From Anaerolinea thermolimosa (GTDB taxonomy: Bacteria; Chloroflexota; Anaerolineae; Anaerolineales; Anaerolineaceae), in contig NZ_DF967965.1 in NCBI RefSeq assembly GCF_001050195.2, forward strand, positions 2,140,186-2,204,185: a DNA stretch of 64,000 nucleotides. The letters are read 5' to 3'. Below are positions 40,107 through 48,370 of the stretch, piece after piece. The translations under genes and the position numbers were made by a program. Each line of letters begins with the position of its first letter. The first letter of the stretch is position 1. The notes beneath the pieces are model-generated. The model saw nothing but the letters and a program-made list of their open reading frames with translations, was not told the origin of the DNA and ran no database searches.

Positions 40107-41290
40107 GGGCAACGAATAATATCCTGCGCCCACAGACAATCAGCACAGGAAGGATTCCATCCCCAGCATCCTTCGTTATTCTCTCGCAGATCACATGTGG
40201 TTCGAAGATCACAATCCGGGCAGGAGGGAAAATGGAACATACGTACCTCACTGCGAAAGCGAACATATTCTTCCGACATCCAGATTTCCGCCAGCGAATC
40301 CCGGCTCACGTTTCCCAGCAGGTACCGGCTGACACGTTTCTTGCGCCCATCGATGGTGAAGTAAGTATAGTTATGCGAAAGGGCATAGCAGGGTGATACC
40401 CCACCGTCCCAGCCAATCACCATCGTACGGTCGTTGACAAACCGGCAGCGGCGCTCGGCTCCCCAGTGCATGCGCGGCAAGTCGAGTGTTCCCCACATCA
40501 CCCAGGCATCTGCTCTCACCGGGAACCCCCCAGATTTCATCGGCTCCTGAGGTTCATGCCCATAAAGAACTTCTTCACGCATGGCCTCGGTGTAGGGAAG
40601 CACATTGCTCACCAGCACCCTGGAGGCGTTCAGATGAGAGGCCAGACCGGTTAATTGAGCAAGCTCTCCCACATTCGAACGCAGGGCTACAAATTCGATC
40701 CCTAGCGCCGGTGTTAACGAGCCAAACCGGCGTTTTAACGCATTCAATTGCCGGATGTTTTCCAGCACCCGTGAAAGGGCTGCTCCTCGTACCCCGGCGT
40801 AGGTCTCAGGAGTAACCCCATCGATCGAAACCACCAGGCGATCCACTCCCAGGCGAATCAATTCTTCTGCCATCTTAGGCGAGAGCAGTAAGCCGTTTGA
40901 TCCAACCGTTACTGCGATATTTTGTCTGCGGATGGCCTCAATCATCTCCAGAATATGGGGGTGAGTCAGCGGTTCACCAAAACTGGTGAACACAACCCGT
41001 TTTAACTCGGGTAATTCAGGTAATCGTGAAACAATCTGATCGAAAAGAGCCTGTGGCATAAGCGCCACCGGATCTTCCCAGACATTCCGAATACAGGTCT
41101 GGCATTGTAAATTACACCCTGTAGTGGCTTCGATGTACAGCTTATGAACATCCGGTAGACGTGGGTGCAGGATGATGTCGCCTTCCCGCTCGTTGAGCCA
41201 GAAGTCTACCCCCTCTGGGAAATTCCTTCGTTCCCAGAAATCTTCCGGGAGAATGACCCGATAGTTTTCATCGATCTTAATTTTCGGCAT
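40103..41290 (-). CDS. Radical SAM maturase of tungsten oxidoreductases (AOR-associated)
   Basis: 395 residues. The N-terminal ~45 residues resemble an AbrB-like strand unit (KIKIDENYRVILPEDFW). The radical SAM motif is C59-x3-C63-x2-C66 (CNLQCQTC). The TIM-barrel continues with FTSFGEPLTHPHILEMI and SIDGVTPETYAGVRG. A SPASM-type Cys-rich C-terminus (CPDCDLRTTCDLRENNEGCWGWNPSCADCLWAQDIIRC) binds extra clusters. This architecture and the position next to an AOR fit the tungsten-cofactor oxidoreductase radical SAM maturase family. The exact modification is unknown. Confidence 0.9.
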   Translation of the reverse strand: MPKIKIDENYRVILPEDFWERRNFPEGVDFWLNEREGDIILHPRLPDVHKLYIEATTGCNLQCQTCIRNVWEDPVALMPQALFDQIVSRLPELPELKRVVFTSFGEPLTHPHILEMIEAIRRQNIAVTVGSNGLLLSPKMAEELIRLGVDRLVVSIDGVTPETYAGVRGAALSRVLENIRQLNALKRRFGSLTPALGIEFVALRSNVGELAQLTGLASHLNASRVLVSNVLPYTEAMREEVLYGHEPQEPMKSGGFPVRADAWVMWGTLDLPRMHWGAERRCRFVNDRTMVIGWDGGVSPCYALSHNYTYFTIDGRKKRVSRYLLGNVSRDSLAEIWMSEEYVRFRSEVRMFHFPSCPDCDLRTTCDLRENNEGCWGWNPSCADCLWAQDIIRCP

Positions 41291-41346
41291 ACATCAACCC
41301 GGTTTCTGTGGGGGGCCTGATGGCCCCCCACATGCTTCACAACCCT

Positions 41347-43101
41347 TTACAGCTCAGAGAAAACCGAATCAAGGGCTTCATCGGGAACATCAAAGACCTG
41401 GTTGTGCGGAGGAAGCGGTTCGGTTTTCATAAATTCGGGCATCCGATCAGCCTCTTTACCAATGCCTGCCGCTTCATTGAACTTCCGCTCCGTCTTGAGG
41501 ATCTGAGCTCCGTGCTTGAGGACATCATCCGCTGTCCAATGGGTGCCCAGCACCCCGTTAACTTCATCGATCATACCCTGGTAACCGCTTGCGATATCCA
41601 GAATGGCAAAGGCAATGAACAGACAGTGGCCGGTTGAATCGATGAATGCAGTGGTCGCCTGGAAAGCGCGGCTTAAAGCAGCTTTACCTTCCGGGCTGAG
41701 GGGGTCTTGCTTGCCCATCACGCCCAGAATTTCGGGTGCAATGGTGTACCCGGCGGTGTGATCGGCCCCCATCGTGGTGGTGGCATAAGTAATTCCGATG
41801 CCCTTCACCGCGCGCGGTTCATAGGCCGGCATCGATTGCCCCTTGACCACTGGCACCCTGGTAACCCCGTAGACTCGACCGGTGGTTGCTGTGCCCGCGC
41901 CCAGGATGCGACCCAGCGGCGTACCTTTCCCCATTTCATGGATCAGGTTAATCGCACCCTTGCTATCTCCAAAGGGAATGACCCCGGCTTCCATGGCCAC
42001 AGCGATCGTCGTACCGGTTTCAATAGTGTCAAGGCCATACTCATTGCACAGTTTCACCATTCTGGCCACATCATCGAGGTTATCGATGCCACAATTAGCC
42101 CCCAGCGCCCAGTCCGACTCATATTCCACGCATGAGGCGATTTCCTCCCCATTTTCGTCGTAATACGTATTGGAGCATTGAATAATGCACCCCGGGCTGC
42201 AGGCATGGTTGTAAATTTCCTTGCCCTTTCGTGTCTTCACAGTCTCGAAAATGGCCTCACCGGCAATTTTTGGAGCTCCCTCAAAACGCCCGCTGGAGAA
42301 GTTGCGCGTGGGTAACCCGCCTGCCTCATTCATGATGTTAATTAATACCGCTGTACCATAGGTGTTCAGCCCACCCTTGGGTTTGGTAATGGCATGAGAT
42401 CGCAGGGCATCGATCATCTTCTTGCGCCCTTCTTCAAAGAGCGCTTTATCGGCAATCTCAACCCCCGGTGCCCCGGCACGATCGAGCACCACGAACTTTA
42501 AACCTTTAGAAGCCATTACCGATCCCAGACCACCGCGCCCGGCGTAGCGGGTAGGGCGCTTCTCCTGGTCATTGAAAACCACACCGGCGTTCGAATACCC
42601 GAGCTCCGCAACCGCCCCCACACTGCACACGGAGATGCGCTCACCAAATTTCTCATAAATGGCGGGGAAAACCTGAGAAAGCTGCTTTCCAGTGTACTGC
42701 GTGGCATCGAAGAACTCAACCTTTGGTTTGCCATCCCAAGTAATGTGAATACCCCAGTATTCATCCTTCTTGGAGGGCTTCCCCTCAATGATCAATCCGC
42801 CAATTTGCATCACCGCTAAATCCGCCGCCCACGAGGAACCAGCGTTGGCCTCCTTGATCCCACCCGTGAGAGGAGATTTTCCACCTACCGAGCAACGTGC
42901 CGAGGTAGGAGCACTCGTTCCGGTAACAAACCCTGGGGCGAACACCAGTTTATTGTTCGGCCCAAGCGGATGGCACAGGGGCGGAACTTCAGCCGCCACA
43001 ACACTGGATGTGAACCCCCGTCCTGCCAGGTGACGATAGGCTTCCGGAATATCCGTCACCTGATAGGTTCGATCAGTCATGTTGACACGTACGAGATACA
43101 T
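41347..43101 (-). CDS. Tungsten-dependent aldehyde:ferredoxin oxidoreductase family enzyme
   Basis: 584 residues from the ATG at 43101 with AGGAGG upstream; a longer frame is unlikely. AOR family features: MYLVRVNMTDRTYQVTDIPEAYRHLAGRGFTSS, the domain-1 GGKSPLTGGIKEANAGSSWAADL that binds the pterin, GRGGLGSVMASKGLKF, and the 4Fe-4S motif C-x3-C-x3-C (HACSPGCIIQC, about 297) with a later Cys in STGHCLF. Uses a tungsten (or molybdenum) bis-pterin to oxidise aldehydes with ferredoxin, or in reverse reduces acids. Substrate unknown. First gene of a tight operon. Confidence 0.93.
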   Translation of the reverse strand: MYLVRVNMTDRTYQVTDIPEAYRHLAGRGFTSSVVAAEVPPLCHPLGPNNKLVFAPGFVTGTSAPTSARCSVGGKSPLTGGIKEANAGSSWAADLAVMQIGGLIIEGKPSKKDEYWGIHITWDGKPKVEFFDATQYTGKQLSQVFPAIYEKFGERISVCSVGAVAELGYSNAGVVFNDQEKRPTRYAGRGGLGSVMASKGLKFVVLDRAGAPGVEIADKALFEEGRKKMIDALRSHAITKPKGGLNTYGTAVLINIMNEAGGLPTRNFSSGRFEGAPKIAGEAIFETVKTRKGKEIYNHACSPGCIIQCSNTYYDENGEEIASCVEYESDWALGANCGIDNLDDVARMVKLCNEYGLDTIETGTTIAVAMEAGVIPFGDSKGAINLIHEMGKGTPLGRILGAGTATTGRVYGVTRVPVVKGQSMPAYEPRAVKGIGITYATTTMGADHTAGYTIAPEILGVMGKQDPLSPEGKAALSRAFQATTAFIDSTGHCLFIAFAILDIASGYQGMIDEVNGVLGTHWTADDVLKHGAQILKTERKFNEAAGIGKEADRMPEFMKTEPLPPHNQVFDVPDEALDSVFSEL

Positions 43102-43340
43102 AGGTTTTCCTCCTGCGAAAGAACGGAAAGCGAGAAAGAACTCCAACCAACTGTGGAAAGAGAGTATGAAGGATCAACAATCCGGAACGGGCCACCTCCT
43201 TTCTCGCACTTATGATCCAGTCCCCTCATCAAAGCAACAAGAGGACTCACCGTGGTAGTCTGTGCCACAGCAAGCCCTCCTTTGCGCAATGGCGGGCAAT
43301 GGAGATTGCTCCCCATGCCTTATCGTTCACCTATCCCGGT
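43102..43340 (-). promoter_or_regulatory. Hairpin-rich leader of the tungsten-enzyme operon
   Basis: Read on the minus strand, the 240-base leader contains several stems: GCAAT-CTCC-ATTGC near 43300, TTGCGCAA near 43280, GTGG/CCAC near 43250-43265, AGTCC with GGACT near 43210-43240, and a longer-range GGATCA with TGATCC enclosing about 40 bases (43170-43220). Such a leader upstream of a tungstopterin enzyme suggests a cofactor- or metal-sensing element (the Moco/Tuco riboswitch class is the obvious comparison), but I cannot match a consensus by eye. Confidence 0.45.
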
Positions 43341-43490
43341 GGGAATCAGTGAATCGGAGGAAATTAAAGCCCCAGGATAAACAATTCAGTCATCTTGAAC
43401 ATTAACAATCTTAATCAAGATCATAGCCAGATTTACTTCACCTTGTCAATAGGAAATTCATCCTGTATTTTCTGATTCCGCAAATCGGGC

Positions 43491-45122
43491 TCAGCCAAAC
43501 AATTCTCTCAACCTGAAGCGTGGTGATTCAGGATTGTAATAACGCCGGGTCCACGAGTCATCCTCCAGGAGGAAAACCCCCGGCAACTCCTCCCCCTCTG
43601 CCAGCAGGCGAACCCGGTTCGCCTGATAACGAAAATAGAAGTGGTTGAAAAGGCGCATGAACTCCCCCAGATAAATCTCAGCCACCCGGCGGTCTCCGGC
43701 AATGACCAGGGTATTCTCATCATTGTTTTTTATGGAAGCCTCGCTGAAATTCGCCGAGCCAGTAATTGTCACTGGCAGATCAGTCAGAGGATCAATCAGC
43801 ATGAACTTGGTATGAATGTATTGCACATGCAGGTTGAAACCCGTCAGGCGTTCAGCCGCCCACTGATACAATGGATCGGGGCCAAGCCGTGAACCCACAG
43901 AAATATGCACATCCGGGTCAGCGGTATAAACCTCCATATTGTTGCCTTCCTTTTCAAGGAACAAAAAGCGAGGAATATCGCGATCTTTATGCAACACAGA
44001 TGCCAGTAGCGGATTAACCCCAAAGGCAGCTGTAAGGAATGCAGCCTGAGATGCGCCCTCCAGGCGGGAAGCAAACCAGTTTAGCAGGTGGAGATCTGGT
44101 CTGGGGCTGAACATCGGTGTACACCCCGGGTCGGGCATCTCTTGTAAATTGGGAGTCAACTCTGCCACCCGCAGGCGCAGCGTTTTTGCATCAGGGTCAC
44201 TCGCCAGCAAATTCCAGTAATCCAGGTAGGTGCGCGCAACCCGGCTATCTCGAACCACATGGCCCACATTCGCCTGCCCGAAAATCCCTCCCCGGGTGAA
44301 ATTGGTCGAACCGGTCCACACCTGCACCGGACGCCCGCGTTTGAGTAACACGATAAATTTATTATGAGAGATGTACGATTTTGAAGCCGTCCGGGGAATC
44401 AATATGGAGGCCGGCAGCCCCACAGCATCGATGGCCTCACGGGTAGCCTGGAGAGGGGGATCTTGACGGGCATCATAGATGATCCTCACGTCAGCGCCCG
44501 CTTCATAGGCAGCTTTGAATGCCTTTAACACCGGAAGGTAGTTAAATTCATACACCGAGGCGTACAATCCCCGCCCCGGCCCATCTGCCTGAGCAATGAA
44601 GCCCAGCAAGGCTTCCTCCAGACCTCGAGAGAGCCAGATATAGGCCTTTCGGTCGGGAACTTCGTCAGGTGACCGGTTGCCGAATTTCCAGGCATACGCC
44701 TGAGAAGCCGCAACCCCCCGATTGAAGTAAATGGCATGTTTCCCGCGATCCTCCCGGTCAGTGTGAATGCGCACCCGCACCGCCTTCCCCGGCCGGAGGT
44801 TTTTTGGCTCACCATAACACGGAACCACCTCGTAGGTATAATCGTGCGCAGGCTTGGCTGTATAATCGCCCCACAAAAAAGCCTGCACCGGGTGTTCCAT
44901 AAGGCTGTAGGTCTGTCCCGGTTGTGGAGCAGGCACCACCGATCGAAAAGTTTTAAATCCTCTCAACCAGTAACTTTCCTTCTCGGTGTGATCGGTACGC
45001 CTGATCGCAAAACCCAGCAATCCGTGTCGGGCATCTTCTGTAGCGTTAAAACCCAAGGTCACCACGTGTGTACCGGAAATTGCCCGCACCGAAATCCCTT
45101 GCTGGCTGACCCTTTTTTGCAT
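43491..45122 (-). CDS. Phospholipase D-like (HKD) family protein
   Basis: 543 residues starting at the ATG at 45122, where GGAGG is 6 bases upstream; the ATG at 45128 abuts GGGAGG. Two HKD-type motifs, HNKFIVLLKRG (about 252) with GSTNFTRGG, and HTKFMLIDPLTD (about 437) with GSANFSEAS, form the PLD active site. An N-terminal ~130-residue beta domain (GTHVVTLGFNATEDARHGLLGFAIRR) precedes them. No signal peptide is seen, so it is probably cytoplasmic. Similar enzymes are nucleases, phosphatidyltransferases or helicase-associated proteins. It is transcribed away from the ECF sigma gene. Confidence 0.87.
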   Translation of the reverse strand: MQKRVSQQGISVRAISGTHVVTLGFNATEDARHGLLGFAIRRTDHTEKESYWLRGFKTFRSVVPAPQPGQTYSLMEHPVQAFLWGDYTAKPAHDYTYEVVPCYGEPKNLRPGKAVRVRIHTDREDRGKHAIYFNRGVAASQAYAWKFGNRSPDEVPDRKAYIWLSRGLEEALLGFIAQADGPGRGLYASVYEFNYLPVLKAFKAAYEAGADVRIIYDARQDPPLQATREAIDAVGLPASILIPRTASKSYISHNKFIVLLKRGRPVQVWTGSTNFTRGGIFGQANVGHVVRDSRVARTYLDYWNLLASDPDAKTLRLRVAELTPNLQEMPDPGCTPMFSPRPDLHLLNWFASRLEGASQAAFLTAAFGVNPLLASVLHKDRDIPRFLFLEKEGNNMEVYTADPDVHISVGSRLGPDPLYQWAAERLTGFNLHVQYIHTKFMLIDPLTDLPVTITGSANFSEASIKNNDENTLVIAGDRRVAEIYLGEFMRLFNHFYFRYQANRVRLLAEGEELPGVFLLEDDSWTRRYYNPESPRFRLRELFG

Positions 45123-45156
45123 CTCCATCCTCCCAACCGCAATCTTTTACCGGTAA

Positions 45157-45186
45157 AGTATAGTAGAAAACTCAAGAAATCGCCAA
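45157..45186 (-). promoter_or_regulatory. Promoter of the PLD-like gene
   Basis: Minus strand: TTGGCG, 18-base spacer, TATACT. Divergent to the ECF operon promoter with only a few bases between the -35 elements. Confidence 0.6.
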
Positions 45187-45215
45187 TCGAAACAGACCCG
45201 GTAGATGAGTATAAT
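45187..45215 (+). promoter_or_regulatory. Promoter of the ECF sigma operon
   Basis: TCGAAA, 17-base spacer, TATAAT. This is a housekeeping-type promoter. The GAAAC inside it (45189-45193) also fits the -35 core of many ECF promoters, so autoregulation cannot be excluded. The leader to the GTG at 45321 is about 100 bases. Confidence 0.6.
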
Positions 45216-45320
45216 GAAAGCACTTCTCCCTGGAGAGAAAATTACCAAAGCCCATCTTTTTTGCAACTTACCTCCATCCCATGCGTATATTGAGATAGAT
45301 AGAAGACAAGGAGCGCGCGG

Positions 45321-45911
45321 GTGAATAACCTGGAAGCAGAATGGCTCCAACAGGCCATTCATGGCGATGACAACGCCTTTTCATTGATCGTGGAGACATA
45401 TCAGAGGCCAGTGTATAACCTGTGCTACCGCATGCTGGGTGACCCTCAGGAGGCTGAAGATGCCGCTCAGGAGACCTTCTGGCGCGCCTACCAGGCGCTG
45501 AATCGTTACGATCAGCAGCGCCCATTCGCCACCTGGTTACTTTCAATCGCGGCACACTATTGCATCGACCAGCAACGGAAGCGCCGGTTCCCCACCCTGG
45601 CTTTAGATTTACTCCCCGAGGAAACCATCCCCGATGCCACTCCCAATCCCGAAAAGGTATTCCTTGAACTTGAACATCAGGGACAAATTCAACGTCTGCT
45701 GGCCCGTCTCAGTCCTCCTGACCGGGCAGCCATTATTCTGCGTTACTGGTACCAATTTTCGGAGGAAGAAATTGCCCGGAGCCTCTCTTTATCGATAAGC
45801 GCGGTGAAAAGCCGGTTGTTCCGTGCCCGCCGCGAGCTGGCTCAGGCCTACGAGGCTCCCGCCGCCAGCGCCCTCCCCGAAAGGAGAAAAAATGAATCAC
45901 CAGCCTTATGA
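45321..45911 (+). CDS. ECF-subfamily RNA polymerase sigma factor
   Basis: 196 residues with a GTG start and AAGGAG upstream. Sigma region 2 (FSLIVETYQRPVYNLCYRMLGDPQEAEDAAQETFWRAYQAL) and region 4 (RLLARLSPPDRAAIILRYWYQFSEEEIARSLSLSISAVKSRLFRARRELA) are complete. The linker is Pro-rich. Overlaps the following anti-sigma gene by 20 bases, a standard sigma/anti-sigma pair, so its activity should be released by an envelope signal. Confidence 0.95.
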   Translation: MNNLEAEWLQQAIHGDDNAFSLIVETYQRPVYNLCYRMLGDPQEAEDAAQETFWRAYQALNRYDQQRPFATWLLSIAAHYCIDQQRKRRFPTLALDLLPEETIPDATPNPEKVFLELEHQGQIQRLLARLSPPDRAAIILRYWYQFSEEEIARSLSLSISAVKSRLFRARRELAQAYEAPAASALPERRKNESPAL

Positions 45912-46431
45912 ACGGTGGATCTTCGAATCCGACTCTTTAACCCACGCCGAGCAGGAGGCCCTGGCCACACATCTGGCCACCTGCAAGGAATGCGCCCGGT
46001 TGCGCCAGAAGTGGTCTCAACTGGAGGAAGAAGCCCTTTCCTCTCCAGTGATGCTGGCACCACAACCGGGTTTTACACGCCGCTGGCGCCACAGCCTGAT
46101 AGAACGCCGTCAACGGGAACAACGCCGGCAGGCGTGGCGATTCTTTCTCTTTCTGGTGGCCGCCACGACTCTGGTCTTCTTATCACTCGTGTGCATTCTA
46201 TTACTCACCACCTCGCCCACCGAGTGGATTCAGGCTGCCGTTCACACCCTGGCAACAACCGCCAGCACATTCGCCGCGGCTCGCGGCCTGGCCTTTACCT
46301 GGCTTAGCCTTGCACCTGCCAGTTTGAACATCATTATAGGAATCGCTCTGGGCCTTTCTTTCAGCATCCTGGTTTTGATCTGGACTTTTGCTATCTGGAA
46401 AACTGCACTAACAGGAGTATGGAATCGATGA
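45892..46431 (+). CDS. Anti-sigma factor with zinc-binding ZAS-type N-terminus
   Basis: 179 residues from the ATG at 45892 (AAAGGAG upstream). The HLATCKECARLRQ motif (His-x3-Cys-x2-Cys) is the ZAS zinc site that binds the cognate sigma. Two membrane spans follow (FFLFLVAATTLVFLSLVCILLL and LNIIIGIALGLSFSILVLIWTFAIW). It should hold the sigma factor at the membrane. The stop overlaps the next start (ATGA). Confidence 0.9.
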   Translation: MNHQPYERWIFESDSLTHAEQEALATHLATCKECARLRQKWSQLEEEALSSPVMLAPQPGFTRRWRHSLIERRQREQRRQAWRFFLFLVAATTLVFLSLVCILLLTTSPTEWIQAAVHTLATTASTFAAARGLAFTWLSLAPASLNIIIGIALGLSFSILVLIWTFAIWKTALTGVWNR

Positions 46432-47426
46432 AAACACGACAATGGTGGTTTCTTCTGGCAATCTTAATCGCCACACTGGCTCTGGCTTCGGCCTGTGCTC
46501 CAACCTTCCGCAGCGAAGGAGATGGCCTGGTCGTCGGGCAAAGTTACCGTCTGCGTTCAGGTGAAACCCTCAATAACGACCTCACTGTAGTTGGCGGCTC
46601 GGCAGTTCTTGAGACGGGCTCTACAGTCAATGGCAATGTTGCCATCCTGGGTGGATCTCTGTCTATTGATGGTGAAATCACAGGCGACGTCTCGGCAATG
46701 GGTGGAGTCGTTTCGATTGGAGATACCGCCATCATTAATGGGGATGTGCTCTCTCTCGGGGCTACCATCTCAAAATCTGAAAAAGCGATCATTCGCGGGA
46801 ATATCGGCGCGGGACGTCCCGGAATCAACCTCCCCAGTGTGAGCTCACAGGTTTCCAACAGTGTAAATTTTCTCTGGCGGCTGATCGCCCCGATCTTCCA
46901 ATCGATGGCAATTGCCACCCTCGCGGTTCTGGTTTCGCTCTTTGCCCTGCGCCCCATGGAACGCATCCGCACCACGATGCTGACGCAACCGGTACTGGCC
47001 GGTGGTTTAGGACTGCTCTCAATCGTCGTGTTACCCATCCTCCTAGTGCTGGTGGCCATTACCATCATCCTCCTGCCGGTTAGCCTGCTGGGGATCCTCG
47101 GTCTGGCCATCGCTCTTCTCCTTGGTTGGATCTCTGCCGGCTTGCTGGTGGGCGAACGACTTGCTGAAGCGTTTAAAACATCCTGGAGCCCCCCGGTAAG
47201 CGCCGGGATCGGCACCCTGATCCTTTCGCTTGCCGCCGCATTAGCGAACGGGATCATTCCGTGCATCGGCTGGATTGTTCCTTTCCTCGTCATAATCATC
47301 AGTCTTGGAGGTATTATCCTGACCCGCTTTGGAATGACCTCCTATCCACCACCTTCCACCTCATCGATTTCACCTGTGCCGCCACCCGATGCCGGTTCGA
47401 TTACTCCTGAATCCCCCGCCTCCTGA
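46428..47426 (+). CDS. Lipoprotein with bactofilin-like repeats and C-terminal membrane spans
   Basis: 332 residues. The signal peptide ends with LALASAC (lipobox-like). Residues about 45-135 are short beta-helix repeats of the type ETLNNDLTVVGGSAVLETGSTVNGNVAILGGSLSIDGEITGDVSAMGG, as in polymer-forming bactofilins but exported here. The C-terminal ~150 residues carry 3-4 hydrophobic spans and a Pro/Ser-rich tail. Starts within the anti-sigma stop codon, so cotranscribed. Likely an envelope component under ECF control (inference). Confidence 0.8.
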   Translation: MKTRQWWFLLAILIATLALASACAPTFRSEGDGLVVGQSYRLRSGETLNNDLTVVGGSAVLETGSTVNGNVAILGGSLSIDGEITGDVSAMGGVVSIGDTAIINGDVLSLGATISKSEKAIIRGNIGAGRPGINLPSVSSQVSNSVNFLWRLIAPIFQSMAIATLAVLVSLFALRPMERIRTTMLTQPVLAGGLGLLSIVVLPILLVLVAITIILLPVSLLGILGLAIALLLGWISAGLLVGERLAEAFKTSWSPPVSAGIGTLILSLAAALANGIIPCIGWIVPFLVIIISLGGIILTRFGMTSYPPPSTSSISPVPPPDAGSITPESPAS

Positions 47427-47451
47427 ATCTTCTACAAGGAGAAGATGCCCT

Positions 47452-48294
47452 ATGAAAAATCCTGCGTTTATCTTGCTGAGCCTGCTGGTGATCCTCTCTC
47501 TGGCCTGTTCCATCACCGTTAATATTCCTACCGCAAAGGTCGGTGAAAAACAAACCGTCACTATTCAAGAAGATTACCCCGATTTACGCCCCGCCGAGCT
47601 GGTGCTCCGCATGGGCGGAGGAAAATTGACCCTCCAGGGCGGTTCGCAACATCTGGTTGAGGGCACAGTGGAATATAACGTTACCGATTGGAAACCTACC
47701 ATCTCCCGGGATGGCCGCGAAGTTCGCATTGACCAGAAGGTGGTCGGTAGTATTCCATCAGGAGGGAACGTGATCAATGACTGGGATTTACGGCTGGGGA
47801 ATCAGCCTTTAGATCTCACCATCGAAGCAGGTGCTTACGAAGGAAAACTCGACCTCACAGGTATTCCACTGGTTCGGTTGAAGATATCAGATGGCGCTGG
47901 TCAGGCTGACCTTGTGTTCTCTTCACCCAATCCAGTGCGGATGGATTCCCTCACGTATGAAACTGGAGCGTCTAATATTAAGTTAAAAGGGCTCGGGAAT
48001 ACCGATGCTGATGTAATCAACTTCCGCGGAGGGGCAGGAAATTTCTCCCTTGATTTCTCAGGTCAGCTCAAACGGGATATGCGGGTTTATGTAGACGGCG
48101 GTCTTGGCAACATCACCTTGCGCGTCCCCAGGACTTCCAACTGCCGGATTATTCTTTCCTCCAGCCTCAATACCATTTCCACCGAAGGCACCTGGATCGT
48201 TAACGATAATGAATACCGCACTACCGGAGAAGGGCCCCTTCTGCGCATTGAGGTCAAAGTAGGCGTGGGTAACCTCAACCTGATCAGCGAGTAA
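47452..48294 (+). CDS. Lipoprotein with LiaF/DUF2154-like 'toast-rack' domain
   Basis: 280 residues; AAGGAG lies upstream of the ATG at 47452. Lipobox LSLAC near residue 19. The remainder is beta-strand repeats (LVLRMGGGKLTLQGG, LDLTIEAGAYEGKLDLTGIPLVRLKISDGAGQADLVFSS, RVYVDGGLGNITLRVP), the pattern of the cell-wall-stress LiaF-like / toast-rack proteins. It is the last gene of the ECF operon and probably participates in envelope stress sensing or response. Confidence 0.8.
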   Translation: MKNPAFILLSLLVILSLACSITVNIPTAKVGEKQTVTIQEDYPDLRPAELVLRMGGGKLTLQGGSQHLVEGTVEYNVTDWKPTISRDGREVRIDQKVVGSIPSGGNVINDWDLRLGNQPLDLTIEAGAYEGKLDLTGIPLVRLKISDGAGQADLVFSSPNPVRMDSLTYETGASNIKLKGLGNTDADVINFRGGAGNFSLDFSGQLKRDMRVYVDGGLGNITLRVPRTSNCRIILSSSLNTISTEGTWIVNDNEYRTTGEGPLLRIEVKVGVGNLNLISE

Positions 48295-48321
48295 AAACAG
48301 CACAGAAACCAAACCTTTGGG

Positions 48322-48361
48322 TATAATCGGCGCTCAGGGATGCACCACACAGCATCCCTGA
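48322..48361 (+). promoter_or_regulatory. Permease promoter with hairpin at the transcript 5' end
   Basis: TATAAT (48322-48327), with no good -35, is followed by a perfect 10-bp stem TCAGGGATGC/GCATCCCTGA at 48334-48361. Transcription would begin about where the stem begins, so the mRNA likely carries a 5'-terminal hairpin. The permease ATG follows 9 bases later with no Shine-Dalgarno sequence. Confidence 0.55.
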
Positions 48362-48370
48362 GTCTTTCTT

